The notes under the pieces were generated by a model. That model worked only from the letters and a program-made list of their open reading frames with translations. It ran no database searches and was not told where the DNA came from. A stretch of 33,966 bases of DNA, taken from the NCBI RefSeq assembly GCF_001544355.1, contig NZ_BCQI01000031.1, positions 1 through 33,966 on the forward strand. Reading direction: 5' to 3'. This document shows, one piece after another, positions 7,386-16,003 of this stretch. The position numbers and the translations under genes were made by a program. Every line of letters starts with the position of its first letter. Within the stretch, counting starts at the first letter, position 1. This DNA comes from Alicyclobacillus acidiphilus NBRC 100859. GTDB lineage: Bacteria > Bacillota > Bacilli > Alicyclobacillales > Alicyclobacillaceae.

Positions 7386-9572
7386 ATGAGTATTGTATAC
7401 GACGAACAGAGGCGAATCTTCCATCTGCAAGCACATGACACCAGTTACGTCATGGAGATTGTCAAGGACGGATTCCTGGCGCACCGCTACTACGGTAAGA
7501 AGATTTCAGAATACACAGGCGCGTCCAGGTATCCTGATTTCAGCAGGGCGTTCTCGCCAAATCCGGATCCGACGGATCCTGCCTTTTCGCTTGACACCTT
7601 GTTGCAGGAATATCCGGCGTTCGGGATGTCGGACTTTCGTTCCCCTGCCTATCAAATACAAGCTGCTGGCGGATGGACCGTTTCCGAGCTCAAATATCGA
7701 TCCCACCGCATTTCCAAAGGCAAGCCCCCGCTCGAAGGTCTGCCTGCCACGTACGTGGAGCGCGAGGACGAGGCGGAGACGCTCGAGATCGAGCTGGAGG
7801 ACGCGGTGCTTGGCCTGTGTGCCGTGCTGCGATACACCGTTTTCGAAGGATTCGACGCGATCACCCGCAATGTTCAGTTCTACAACCTGAGTGATACTGC
7901 AATCCGTCTGCAGCGAGCCCTCAGTATGAGCGTCGACTTTCCCTGCGCGGACTTTCGGATGATGCATCTTGAGGGTGCGTGGGCGCGAGAACGGCATGTC
8001 GTGACGCGGCAGTTGGTTCCCGGAATCCAGTCGATTGAGAGCCGCCGCGGAGCGAGCAGCCATCAACACAATCCGTTCGTCGCGCTGTTGGGCGACGCGG
8101 CCGATGAGCACCACGGCGACGTGTACGGGTTTAGCTTGGTGTACAGCGGCAACTTTCTCGCCCAGGTCGAAGTGGATCAATTTTCGACGGCACGGCTGTC
8201 GATGGGCATCAACCCGTTTGACTTCAGTTGGTTATTGGAGCCCGGCGAGTCGTTCCAGACGCCTGAGGTGGTCATGGTTCACTCGTCGCACGGACTGGGC
8301 GAGATGTCGAGAACGTTTCATCGCTTGTACCGATCCCGTTTGATGCGGGGTGCGTGGCGCGACAAGCCGCGGCCGATTCTGATCAACAATTGGGAAGCGA
8401 CCTATTTTCAGTTCACGGCGGACAAAATCGAGCGTCTCGCCAAAGCGGCCGCCGAAGTCGGCATTGAACTGTTTGTGCTGGACGACGGATGGTTTGGCAA
8501 GCGCGACGACGATACCACCTCGCTCGGCGACTGGTTCGTCGATAAGACGAAGCTGCCGAACGGGTTGGCCGATCTCGCCGAACGCGTCAACCGATTGGGG
8601 CTCAGTTTCGGGTTGTGGTTTGAACCCGAGATGATTTCTCGCGATAGTGAACTGTACCGCGCTCATCCCGACTGGTGCCTTCATGTTCCGGGCTACCGTC
8701 GATCCGAAGGGCGAAACCAGTTGGTCCTGGATCTCACACGTCCCGAGGTGTGCGACTACATCGTCAAAGTGGTCAGCGACGTCCTCTGTTCCGCCCCGAT
8801 TCACTATGTGAAATGGGATATGAACAGGCATATGACAGAGGTCGGATCGGCCGCCCTGCCGCCGGATCGACAGCGGGAGACAGCGCATCGATACATGCTT
8901 GGCCTGTATCGGATCATGGAGGAAATCACATCGAAGTTCCCGCACGTGCTGTTTGAGAGCTGCTCCGGAGGTGGCGGGCGTTTTGATCCCGGCATTCTTC
9001 ATTTCATGCCGCAGACCTGGACGAGCGACGACACCGACGCTGTGGAACGACTCAAAATCCAGTACGGGACGAGTATGGTCTATCCGCCGATCGCGATGGG
9101 CTGCCATGTGAGCAGCGTTCCGAACCACCAGACAGGCCGCGTAACGCCGCTCGAAACGCGAGGCGACGTCGCGATGTTCGGCAACTTTGGGTACGAACTC
9201 GACCTGACGAGCCTGTCAGCCGACGAGTTGGACGCGATCCGATTGCAGATTGAGAAATACAAAGGGTTGCGCTCGCTTGTGCAATTTGGCAACTTTTACC
9301 GATTGCGAAGTCCGTTTGCAGGGGACGACGCCGCATGGATGTACGTTTCTGAGGATCGAGGAGAGGCGTTTGTCGGATACTATCGAGTGCTGGATCGACC
9401 AGGAGATCGCGTTCGTATCCTGCGGCTTGCGGGACTGGATTCTCATCGACGGTACAAAATTGTCGAAACGGGATGGATCCACGGCGGCGACGAGTTGATG
9501 CACGCTGGGCTCACCATGCCGTATCTCCACGGGGATTTCCGCAGTTGCACGTTCAGGCTGCAGGGCTTGTAG
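7386..9572 (+). CDS. agaN: GH36 alpha-galactosidase
   Basis: A 728-residue enzyme expected to hydrolyse terminal alpha-1,6-galactose from raffinose-type sugars and galactomannan fragments. No signal peptide is seen, so it is cytosolic. The N-terminal beta-supersandwich leads into a TIM barrel with FVLDDGWFGKR, the nucleophile Asp478 in VKWDMNR and the acid/base Asp548 in TSDDTDAVERL. Those two positions coincide with the numbering I recall for the Geobacillus stearothermophilus AgaA/AgaB enzymes, whose length is nearly identical. FESCSGGGGRFDPG is also typical. The start is ATG 7386 after GGGATGGTG. No sugar transporter or LacI-type regulator is adjacent. A cre-like site lies just upstream. 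The symbol follows common Firmicutes usage and could equally be agaA. Confidence 0.92.
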   Translation: MSIVYDEQRRIFHLQAHDTSYVMEIVKDGFLAHRYYGKKISEYTGASRYPDFSRAFSPNPDPTDPAFSLDTLLQEYPAFGMSDFRSPAYQIQAAGGWTVSELKYRSHRISKGKPPLEGLPATYVEREDEAETLEIELEDAVLGLCAVLRYTVFEGFDAITRNVQFYNLSDTAIRLQRALSMSVDFPCADFRMMHLEGAWARERHVVTRQLVPGIQSIESRRGASSHQHNPFVALLGDAADEHHGDVYGFSLVYSGNFLAQVEVDQFSTARLSMGINPFDFSWLLEPGESFQTPEVVMVHSSHGLGEMSRTFHRLYRSRLMRGAWRDKPRPILINNWEATYFQFTADKIERLAKAAAEVGIELFVLDDGWFGKRDDDTTSLGDWFVDKTKLPNGLADLAERVNRLGLSFGLWFEPEMISRDSELYRAHPDWCLHVPGYRRSEGRNQLVLDLTRPEVCDYIVKVVSDVLCSAPIHYVKWDMNRHMTEVGSAALPPDRQRETAHRYMLGLYRIMEEITSKFPHVLFESCSGGGGRFDPGILHFMPQTWTSDDTDAVERLKIQYGTSMVYPPIAMGCHVSSVPNHQTGRVTPLETRGDVAMFGNFGYELDLTSLSADELDAIRLQIEKYKGLRSLVQFGNFYRLRSPFAGDDAAWMYVSEDRGEAFVGYYRVLDRPGDRVRILRLAGLDSHRRYKIVETGWIHGGDELMHAGLTMPYLHGDFRSCTFRLQGL

Positions 9573-9589
9573 ATTCGAAGTTGTGCCGC

Positions 9590-9624
9590 GATCGGAGATG
9601 GGGCCCCGCAAGGGGCCGCCGATC
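9590..9624. terminator. Bidirectional hairpin between convergent agaN and permease genes
   Basis: GATCGG (9590-9595) pairs with CCGATC (9619-9624) and GGCCCC (9602-9607) with GGGGCC (9612-9617) around a GCAA tetraloop. It lies in the 50-bp gap between converging genes and touches the permease stop codon. No T tract is present, so termination strength is uncertain. Confidence 0.5.
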
Positions 9625-11092
9625 ATACGATGTCAAAGTCACACTCTTCGAGCGGTACCACCTTCGTCTTCTTCACAAACTTATAGCTTAACCACAGCAG
9701 TACGAACAATGGGATGCCGATGTACGTGGCGATGACCCCGGTCCAATCGATCTTGCCGCCGAAAAATGCCCCGTAGTCCTGCCCCAACACGACAATCAAG
9801 CACAGAACGAGCGCGAAGATGGGCCCAAACGGGTACCACTTGGCGCGATACGTGAGCTCGCCGAGATCTCTTCCTTGCGCCACATAGGCTTTGCGGAACC
9901 GATAATGGCTGATGGCGATCCCCAGCCAGGCGATGAATCCGCTCAAGCCGACGCTGTTCAGCATCCAAGTGTACACGGCGTTCCCGTAGACGGAGGTTAG
10001 GAACGCCAAAAAGCCAATCAGCAGATTGACATACAGCGCGACGGACGGCACACCTCGACGGTTCACCCGCGCAAGTATGCGCGGCGCCTTGCCCTCCGTG
10101 GCGAGCGCCCACAGCATGCGCGTGGAAGCGTAGAGCGAAGAGTTGCCGGCGGACAGGACCGAGGTGAGAATGACAGCGTTCATCACCGCAGCCGCAAACG
10201 CCAAGCCAGCTCGGTGCAGGACGAGCGTAAAGGGGCTGATGGCGATGTGATCGACGCTGGCGTTGAGCAAGTTGGGATCCGTATAAGGTATCAACATGCC
10301 GATGATGAAAATCGCGAGCACGTAGAAGATGAGAATGCGCCAAAATACCTGGCGGATCGCCTTGGGCACATTCCGTTTCGGATTTTCACTCTCACCTGCG
10401 GCGATCCCCACGAGTTCCGTACCTTGAAAGGCGAAACCGGCGACCAACACTGTGCTGAAGATCCCCACGATACCGCCGTGGATGGGAGAACCTCCGAGCG
10501 TGAAGTTGTGAAAACCCACCGGATGTCCGTTGAGGATGCCGAAGATCATCAGGATGCCAATGACGATAAAGACCACGATGGTCGCCACTTTGATTCCCGC
10601 GAACCAATACTCTCCTTCACCGTAGCCTTTGACGCTGAAGGCGTTCAACGCAAACAACAAAGCGAGGAACAGCGCGCTCCAGAGAATGGAGGGGGTGTGC
10701 GGAAACCAGTATTTCATGACGATGTCGCCGGCAACGAGCTCGGCTGGCAGTGTGGTCGCCCAAGAATACCAGTAGTTCCATCCGAGCGCGAATCCCAGCG
10801 CGGGATCCACAAACTTCGTGGCATAGGTTTCGAACGATCCGGAGACCGGCATCGCCGTCGCCATTTCGCCAAGGCTGGTCATGATAAAGTACACCATGAT
10901 GCCGACGATGATATAGGCAATCAGGGCGCCGCCGGGCCCTGAGACGCTGATGGAGGAACCGCTTGCCACAAACAGCCCGGTTCCGATGGCTCCTCCAATC
11001 GCGATCATCGCCAAATGTCTCGCACGGAGACCTCTTTTCAAGGGCTGAGACGGACTGGTGTCCGACAGACGACTGGCAACGTATTTTTCCAA
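9623..11092 (-). CDS. APC-family amino acid permease (AAT type)
   Basis: A roughly 489-residue transporter of the amino acid transporter (AAT) branch. It has about 12 hydrophobic helices and begins with LAMIAIGGAIGTGLFVASG, the conserved unwound first helix that binds the substrate amino group. SLGEMATAMPVSGSFETYATKFVDPALGFALGWNYW, here seen as a run of shorter family motifs, is characteristic of LysP, RocE and GabP relatives; the actual substrate cannot be told. The start is taken at TTG 11092, nine bases after AAAGGAG (11108-11102). TTG 11098 is too close to that site and TTG 11143 lacks one. The gene is divergent from ktrB across about 200 bp. Confidence 0.85.
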   Translation of the reverse strand: MEKYVASRLSDTSPSQPLKRGLRARHLAMIAIGGAIGTGLFVASGSSISVSGPGGALIAYIIVGIMVYFIMTSLGEMATAMPVSGSFETYATKFVDPALGFALGWNYWYSWATTLPAELVAGDIVMKYWFPHTPSILWSALFLALLFALNAFSVKGYGEGEYWFAGIKVATIVVFIVIGILMIFGILNGHPVGFHNFTLGGSPIHGGIVGIFSTVLVAGFAFQGTELVGIAAGESENPKRNVPKAIRQVFWRILIFYVLAIFIIGMLIPYTDPNLLNASVDHIAISPFTLVLHRAGLAFAAAVMNAVILTSVLSAGNSSLYASTRMLWALATEGKAPRILARVNRRGVPSVALYVNLLIGFLAFLTSVYGNAVYTWMLNSVGLSGFIAWLGIAISHYRFRKAYVAQGRDLGELTYRAKWYPFGPIFALVLCLIVVLGQDYGAFFGGKIDWTGVIATYIGIPLFVLLWLSYKFVKKTKVVPLEECDFDIV

Positions 11093-11200
11093 AAACAATC
11101 GCTCCTTTGCTGCATGGTCGGGTACGTCCGGAGTGATTCGCAAGCCCGAGTGACCAAACTTTCATAAAGTACGATATAATCCACAAACAAAGCTTGTTGC

Positions 11201-11210
11201 TGATGCATCA
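11201..11210. promoter_or_regulatory. Palindrome in the permease/ktrB divergent region
   Basis: TGATGCATCA is a perfect 10-bp palindrome between the two divergent genes, downstream of a TATAAT on the plus strand at 11175-11180. It could be a regulator binding site for either gene. There is also a 7-bp complementary pair, CAGATAT (11243-11249) and ATATCTG (11282-11288), in the ktrB leader just before its ribosome binding site. Both are pattern-based only. Confidence 0.3.
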
Positions 11211-11304
11211 CAAATTCATTCGACGCACTGAATAATTATGCACAGATATTCAAGAAAGTTAATGGTAAATACTAACTGAGCATATCTGGCGTGGAGGTTC
11301 GTTC

Positions 11305-12621
11305 ATGAATATCCGGATTAGTCCACCTCAAAAGGTGGTCCTCGGCTATCTTTTCATCATCGTCGTCGGCACTGTGTTGTTGATGTTGCCCATCTCCAGG
11401 CACACGGGCATTTCGTTGACCGACGCGTTCTTCACCTCGACAAGCGCGCTTTGCGTGACTGGACTGAGCACCGTGACGACAGCCACGACGTGGACCCCTT
11501 TCGGCGACTTTGTGATCGCGCTGCTGATGCAGGTGGGAGGAGCCGGAATGACGCTCGTCACGACCGGCGTGTATCTGGCCTTGGGCAGAAAGATTTCATT
11601 GCGGGATCGGGTGCTCATTGCCGAGGATCGCAACTTCGGTATCCACGGGGCTGTGCGACTCATCCAAAGGATCCTGATTTTCAGCTTCGCGATTGAGGCT
11701 GCTGCTGCGTTTCTGTTCACGCTGTATTTTCACGGGGTGTATCACTACGGATGGGTTCGGGCGATTGGCATCAGTTCGTTTCACGCGATCTCGTCCTTCA
11801 ACAACGCAGGTTTCGATCTGTGGGGCAATTCCCTCGAAGGCTTTGCGACGGATCCGTTTGTCGTCATCATGACGAGCTTGCTCATCATTCTCGGCGGATT
11901 AGGGTTCATCGTCTTGGAGGAACTGTACAGTTATCCAAGAGAGCGCAAGTTGTCGCTGCATGCCAAGATTGTGCTCTTCATGACCGCACTGCTGCTTGTG
12001 CTCGGGACCGTCATCATCTACCTGCTCGAGTCGAATTACGCCTTTGCGTCGCTGTCGCAAGGAGCAAAGTGGCTGAACGCCTGGTTTGCGTCGGTGACGA
12101 CTCGAACAGCTGGCTTTGATTCGGTGCCCATCGGTAAGATGAAGGAAGTCACTTGGTTTGTCATGATTCTTTTGATGTTTATCGGGGCGTCACCGGGATC
12201 GACTGGAGGCGGCATCAAGACGACAACCTTCTTCGCATTGGTCAAAGCGACCATCTCGTCTCTGCGGGGGCGCGACGAGGTTGTGGCGTACGGGCGCTCC
12301 ATCTCCTGGGGGCTCGTGAAACGCGCCATGATGCTGTTCTTTCTCGCGACATCGGTCGTCGTGGTTGGAACGATTGTCGATTCGATTCTGGATCCGCAGA
12401 TCAGCCTGCTGCGATTCCTGTTTGAAGAGACATCCGCCTTTGGAACGGTCGGCCTGACCACGGGCATCACCGGGATCGTGGACACACCGGTGAAGTGGGT
12501 TTTGATTGCCACGATGTATATCGGGAGAGTCGGGATTTTGACCATTCTCGTCGGTATGCTGCACCGTCGAGGCTATGTCGCGCGCGTTAAGCGGCTGGAA
12601 GAGCGGATATTCATTGCATAG
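11305..12621 (+). CDS. ktrB: KtrB/TrkH-family potassium transporter subunit
   Basis: A 438-residue channel-like membrane subunit for potassium uptake, usual length for KtrB. The four pore-loop repeats each carry the selectivity-filter glycine: TSALCVTGLST, SFNNAGFDLWG, TTRTAGFDSV and AFGTVGLTTG. MQVGGAGMTL and the SPGSTGGGIKTTT loop are further family hallmarks. Full activity normally needs the cytoplasmic RCK partner KtrA, which is not in this window, so it must lie elsewhere or outside the window. The start is ATG 11305, seven bases after GGAGG at 11293-11297. The gene converges with the DedA gene with only 17 bases between stops. Confidence 0.92.
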   Translation: MNIRISPPQKVVLGYLFIIVVGTVLLMLPISRHTGISLTDAFFTSTSALCVTGLSTVTTATTWTPFGDFVIALLMQVGGAGMTLVTTGVYLALGRKISLRDRVLIAEDRNFGIHGAVRLIQRILIFSFAIEAAAAFLFTLYFHGVYHYGWVRAIGISSFHAISSFNNAGFDLWGNSLEGFATDPFVVIMTSLLIILGGLGFIVLEELYSYPRERKLSLHAKIVLFMTALLLVLGTVIIYLLESNYAFASLSQGAKWLNAWFASVTTRTAGFDSVPIGKMKEVTWFVMILLMFIGASPGSTGGGIKTTTFFALVKATISSLRGRDEVVAYGRSISWGLVKRAMMLFFLATSVVVVGTIVDSILDPQISLLRFLFEETSAFGTVGLTTGITGIVDTPVKWVLIATMYIGRVGILTILVGMLHRRGYVARVKRLEERIFIA

Positions 12622-12638
12622 CGGCGCTCACTCGTTGC

Positions 12639-13280
12639 TCATTTGTTGATGGAGATGTCGTGATTCGGCATGTCGCCGTCCCGATTGACGAAGCGGTCAA
12701 GGCGTTTGTGGAACGCGCGGTACGCAAAGACCAGGGCGGCAAGAAGCACGGCGGCAGGAATACATTCGATGCGCCAGTGGTGATAGAGTGATTGGCCAGC
12801 CTTCTCCAGGAACGATCCGGTCAACAGAAACGTGCTGGTCCAAGCCAGCGAAGCGATGAGTTGGGCCGTTAGGTAGGTGCGCATTCGGATTCGTTGAATA
12901 CCAGCCACGTATGGGACGAGATCGCGAATGACCGCGATATATTTTGTGACGATGATGGTCGGAAGTGCGCTGCGGCGAAAGAGTCTTTCCGTTTTCTGCA
13001 ACCTGGCCTCCGTCAGGAACACGTACTTCCCGTATCGCAGGATGAATGGGCGACCAACGGCGCGGCCTAGCCAATACGTCGCGATGGATCCGGCAAATGT
13101 GCCGAGCGTCGCCGCGATCACGAGAAGCCACAAATGCAGGTGAATCTTGTGCGTTTGGGCCAGGATGCCGAGCGTCGTGAGCAGCGTTTCTCCTGGGACG
13201 ATCAAAATCAGATATTCGAGGCCAAGCAGCACAAATACGCCCGTGTATCCGTACGCCATCAAGATGTGTTGGAAGCCCAC
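12639..13280 (-). CDS. DedA/SNARE-associated (VTT domain) membrane protein
   Basis: A 213-residue polytopic membrane protein of the DedA family, members of which are linked to lipid-carrier recycling (undecaprenyl phosphate flipping), membrane potential and antimicrobial resistance. Visible family features are YLILIVPGETLL near the N terminus, AGSIATYWLGRAVGR, and the RDLVPYVAGIQRIRMRTY segment that carries the conserved Arg and Pro-Gly type motif. The start is GTG 13280, nine bases after AAGGAG at 13295-13290. The open frame continues upstream to 13454, but that extension is not hydrophobic, lacks family similarity and would overlap the divergent promoter region. The gene is divergent from the two-component system. 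Confidence 0.85.
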   Translation of the reverse strand: MGFQHILMAYGYTGVFVLLGLEYLILIVPGETLLTTLGILAQTHKIHLHLWLLVIAATLGTFAGSIATYWLGRAVGRPFILRYGKYVFLTEARLQKTERLFRRSALPTIIVTKYIAVIRDLVPYVAGIQRIRMRTYLTAQLIASLAWTSTFLLTGSFLEKAGQSLYHHWRIECIPAAVLLAALVFAYRAFHKRLDRFVNRDGDMPNHDISINK

Positions 13281-13486
13281 GGCTTTCCACTCCTTATCAA
13301 TCATACCTTGTTGAACTGCGCCTATATCAAGATAGCTCGAATCGTCGGGGAAGATGTGGATTTTTGTAGGAATTTTCGCGAGCCATGCAGTTGTGGCACA
13401 GTTCATTCTACGCCGTGCAGCCAATCGCGTTATAGGCGTCCACAGCTTCTCCACGGCTTCTCCAAACGGACAAGAACGCGTTCAAA

Positions 13487-13492
13487 TATAAT
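13487..13492 (+). promoter_or_regulatory. Candidate -10 box for the two-component operon
   Basis: A perfect TATAAT lies 20 bases before the chosen GTG start of the response regulator. No recognisable -35 hexamer is found at the right distance, which would fit autoregulation by the phosphorylated regulator. Confidence 0.35.
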
Positions 13493-13511
13493 GGACGGAG
13501 AGGTGATCAAT

Positions 13512-14198
13512 GTGCCGCAGCGCATTTTGATTGTGGATGACGAGCCGAAGGTCGTGGATGTCATCAAATCATTCCTCGAAGGCGAGGGGTTTGAGGTACA
13601 CGCACTTTTCGATGGATCGTCCGTCGTGAAAACCGTGGATCAACTCAAACCTGATTTGGTGATATTGGATTGGATGCTGCCAGGGGTCAGCGGGATCGAC
13701 GTCTGCCGCGAACTTCGCTCCGCTTCGGCAATTCCCATCATCATGGTGACGGCGCGATCGGAAGAAGTGGATCGCGTATTGGGACTCGAAATGGGCGCGG
13801 ACGACTATATCGCGAAGCCGTTCGGACTTCGCGAACTCGTCGCCCGTATCCGATCCGTCCTTCGCCGGGCACAGCAGCAACCTGCGCCGGAACCTGTGTA
13901 CGTGCGGGGGAATTTGAAAATTGACGAGGCCCGTTTTCGCGTGTGGAAAAATGGCGAAGAAATCGCGTTGACTCCCGCGGAGTTTCAAATGCTCGTCACA
14001 TTGGCCGCCAAACCTGGTGTGGTCTACAGCCGCCTGCAACTCCTTCAGACCGTCATGGGCAACGCGTATATGAACTATGAACGCACGGTGGACAGCCATA
14101 TCAGCCATCTTCGCCGAAAGATCGAAGATAATCCGTCCAATCCGCGGTACATTCAAACGGTTCATGGCATGGGTTATCGCTTTGGAGACGATCTATGA
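13512..14198 (+). CDS. OmpR/PhoB-family response regulator
   Basis: A 228-residue two-domain regulator. The receiver domain has the acidic pair in ILIVDDEPKV, phospho-acceptor Asp53 in LVILDWMLPG, the switch Thr in IIMVTAR and the conserved Lys in DYIAKPFGLREL. The C-terminal winged helix (about 135-228) includes LTPAEFQMLVTLA and RTVDSHISHLRRKIEDNP. The start is GTG 13512, after GAGAGGTGATC; ATG 13491 is possible but has no ribosome binding site. The stop overlaps the kinase start by four bases (ATGA), so the two are translationally coupled partners. The signal sensed is unknown, and the divergent DedA gene is a reasonable candidate target. Confidence 0.9.
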   Translation: MPQRILIVDDEPKVVDVIKSFLEGEGFEVHALFDGSSVVKTVDQLKPDLVILDWMLPGVSGIDVCRELRSASAIPIIMVTARSEEVDRVLGLEMGADDYIAKPFGLRELVARIRSVLRRAQQQPAPEPVYVRGNLKIDEARFRVWKNGEEIALTPAEFQMLVTLAAKPGVVYSRLQLLQTVMGNAYMNYERTVDSHISHLRRKIEDNPSNPRYIQTVHGMGYRFGDDL

Positions 14199-15619
14199 GG
14201 ATCACCGTCACACGCAAAGTGTTCCTCATCATTGCGTCCCTCATCGCGTTCATGTCGGCGGCCTTTTTCACGTTGGCACACAATGAACTCGAGGGCATGT
14301 TTCGCTCTTACGCCAGCCAGGCCAGACAGCGAACGGCTGTTCAATGGGCCGATGTCATCAGCTATTTCTACCGAAGCGACGGCGGATCGTGGTCCGAGGT
14401 GGACAAGCAGTTGAAAGCGCTGATGGCAGTCCGGCCGGCGGGTAACGATTTGCCTGAGCAGTTGATTGTCGTCGATCCCAAGGGACACTTGATCCTTGAC
14501 GTCGGACGACAGCGAGGCATGCGCGCACGAAGCCTGTATTCCATCGTGCATTTGCAATCGAATGGGCGCATTCTCGGCGATTTGATGATCTACGGCGAAG
14601 GCCTGGATCCGTTTTACGAGATTGAAGAGACTGTGCTGCACACGATGACCTTGGCAACGTTGTGGGGAATCATCATATCGGGAACGCTCGCGCTCTTGTC
14701 GGGCGCCTTTATGGCGAGGCGGATGACGAGACCGCTGAAACGCATGTTGCAGGCCATCAAGGGCATCACGAAAGGCGATTTATCCACGCAAATCCCGGTG
14801 TCCTCAAACGACGAATTCGGGCAAGTCGCACTTGCGTTCAACGAAATGACCAGGCAGTTGCAAGCCACGGAGCGCGCACGCACGCATCTGGTCGCCGATG
14901 TGGCCCACGAACTTCGAATTCCGCTCACGATTATCCAAGGACAATTGGAACTCATCCAACAAGGCGTCCGCGAGCCTAAACCCGAGGATTTATTGCCAAT
15001 TCACGACGAGGTCATCCGGCTGTCCAGATTGGTCCAGGATCTGCACCAACTCTCGCAAGCGGAAGTTGGCAAATTGGCTGTGCATAAACGTCCCACCGAC
15101 GCGATCGCGTTCTTCCAACGGATCGTGGAGTATTTCGAGATTGAGGCGGCGGATAAAAAGATTCGCTTGGAGTTGGAGACCAGGGACAAAACCACGGATG
15201 ATTCTGCCGCGATGGGCGATTCTGGCACGAATGGGAACGCAGCCGCGGTGAGCGCGAAGACGCGCGAGATCTTGATCGATCCCGACAGAATGACGCAGGT
15301 GTTCGTCAACCTCCTCGGCAACGCCGTCCGTTACACGCCGGACGGCGGTGAGGTCAAGGTCGTTGTCGATCTCGCGCCGCACGAACTGCGCGTGATGGTC
15401 AAGGACACCGGTCCAGGCATCGCACAGGAGCATCTGCCGTACCTGTTCGATCGATTCTATCGGGCGGACGAGGATCGCTCCCGGAATACTGGAGGGACCG
15501 GCCTGGGCCTGGCTATCGCGAAAGAGTTCGTCGTCGCACATGGCGGCGAGATCGAAGTGATGAGCGAGGTGGGGAAAGGGACGGCGTTCGTGGTGGTGCT
15601 GCCGCTGTTGCCGACTTGA
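14195..15619 (+). CDS. Membrane sensor histidine kinase
   Basis: A 474-residue partner of the upstream regulator. There is a TM helix at about 8-28, an extracytoplasmic domain of roughly 120 residues and a second TM at about 152-175. HAMP follows (RRMTRPLKRMLQAIKGITKGDL), then the phosphorylation helix with His238 in DVAHELRIPLTI, and the ATPase domain with N box NLLGNAVRYTPDGG, G1 DTGPGIA, F box LFDRFYR and G2 GGTGLGLAIAK. The usual Thr or Ser two positions after the Leu of the H box is Ile here. A hydrophilic Ser/Gly/Ala/Thr-rich insert of about 25 residues separates the dimerisation helices from the ATPase core. The extracytoplasmic ligand is unknown. Confidence 0.9.
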   Translation: MRITVTRKVFLIIASLIAFMSAAFFTLAHNELEGMFRSYASQARQRTAVQWADVISYFYRSDGGSWSEVDKQLKALMAVRPAGNDLPEQLIVVDPKGHLILDVGRQRGMRARSLYSIVHLQSNGRILGDLMIYGEGLDPFYEIEETVLHTMTLATLWGIIISGTLALLSGAFMARRMTRPLKRMLQAIKGITKGDLSTQIPVSSNDEFGQVALAFNEMTRQLQATERARTHLVADVAHELRIPLTIIQGQLELIQQGVREPKPEDLLPIHDEVIRLSRLVQDLHQLSQAEVGKLAVHKRPTDAIAFFQRIVEYFEIEAADKKIRLELETRDKTTDDSAAMGDSGTNGNAAAVSAKTREILIDPDRMTQVFVNLLGNAVRYTPDGGEVKVVVDLAPHELRVMVKDTGPGIAQEHLPYLFDRFYRADEDRSRNTGGTGLGLAIAKEFVVAHGGEIEVMSEVGKGTAFVVVLPLLPT

Positions 15620-15710
15620 ACGGTTTCTGGCAGGGGGCGACGGCGTGGCGTGGGCGGTGGCGCGATCCCGTCCCGGCAGCCTACGTGTTCTGTCCGAGCC
15701 CGAGGCACCG
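15620..15710. other. GC-rich gap before repeat array A
   Basis: No gene and no hairpin with a T tract is seen between the kinase stop and the first repeat unit. Confidence 0.4.
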
Positions 15711-15906
15711 GAGGCGAATAAGCGGCCGCAGGCCGCTTAAGTGTGTCGAATCGCCTGAGTGGCGGCGAATAAGCGGCTCGCAGACGCTTAAATGGCCGAG
15801 CCCGACTCGTTCGGGAGGGATCGGAGGCAAATAAGCGTCCCGGAGCCGCCTATTTGCCCTTGATCCGGCCGTTTTGCCGAAATAAGCGTCCCGGGGCCGC
15901 CTATTC
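15711..15906 (+). repeat. Palindromic repeat array A (four units, spacing 51/62/51)
   Basis: Four imperfect hairpin units share the core AATAAGCG...CGCTTATT. TAAGCG starts at 15719, 15770, 15832 and 15883, giving spacings of 51, 62 and 51 bases. Unit 1 is a perfect 9-bp stem (TAAGCGGCC, loop GCA, GGCCGCTTA). Unit 3 is bounded by GGCAAATA and TATTTGCC. The spacers between units are also related to those of array B: the first 51-base period matches B at 36 of 51 positions by eye. The array lies between convergent genes, so transcription from either side could fold the hairpins. Confidence 0.8.
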
Positions 15907-16003
15907 GCGCGTGCACCGGTCGCCTGCAGCGCCCACCCTTCGTTCACCATCGCCCGTCTTGCCCGATCCCGCCACCGACAGCCCGCCACCCTTTGCCCCC
16001 CTG
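15907..16003. other. C-rich gap after array A
   Basis: No gene is seen. The plus strand is C-biased with many CCC runs, like the DNA after the repeat tail at the start of the window. Confidence 0.4.

Noticed and set aside
11144-11304. Cyclic di-AMP riboswitch before ktrB
   Set aside because: The leader is short and AT-rich and shows none of the conserved segments I know for that riboswitch; only a 7-bp long-range stem is seen.
13134-13511. 126-residue N-terminal extension of the response regulator
   Set aside because: The receiver domain begins immediately after GTG 13512, which has a ribosome binding site; the extension overlaps the divergent DedA gene and shows no domain.
15719-15739. Array hairpins as ordinary intrinsic terminators
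   Set aside because: No T tract follows the stems, four copies occur in a row, and array B sits at gene 5' ends.
15711-15906. Array A as a CRISPR array
   Set aside because: The repeats are imperfect and self-complementary, the spacers are related between arrays, the spacing is uneven and no cas gene is present.
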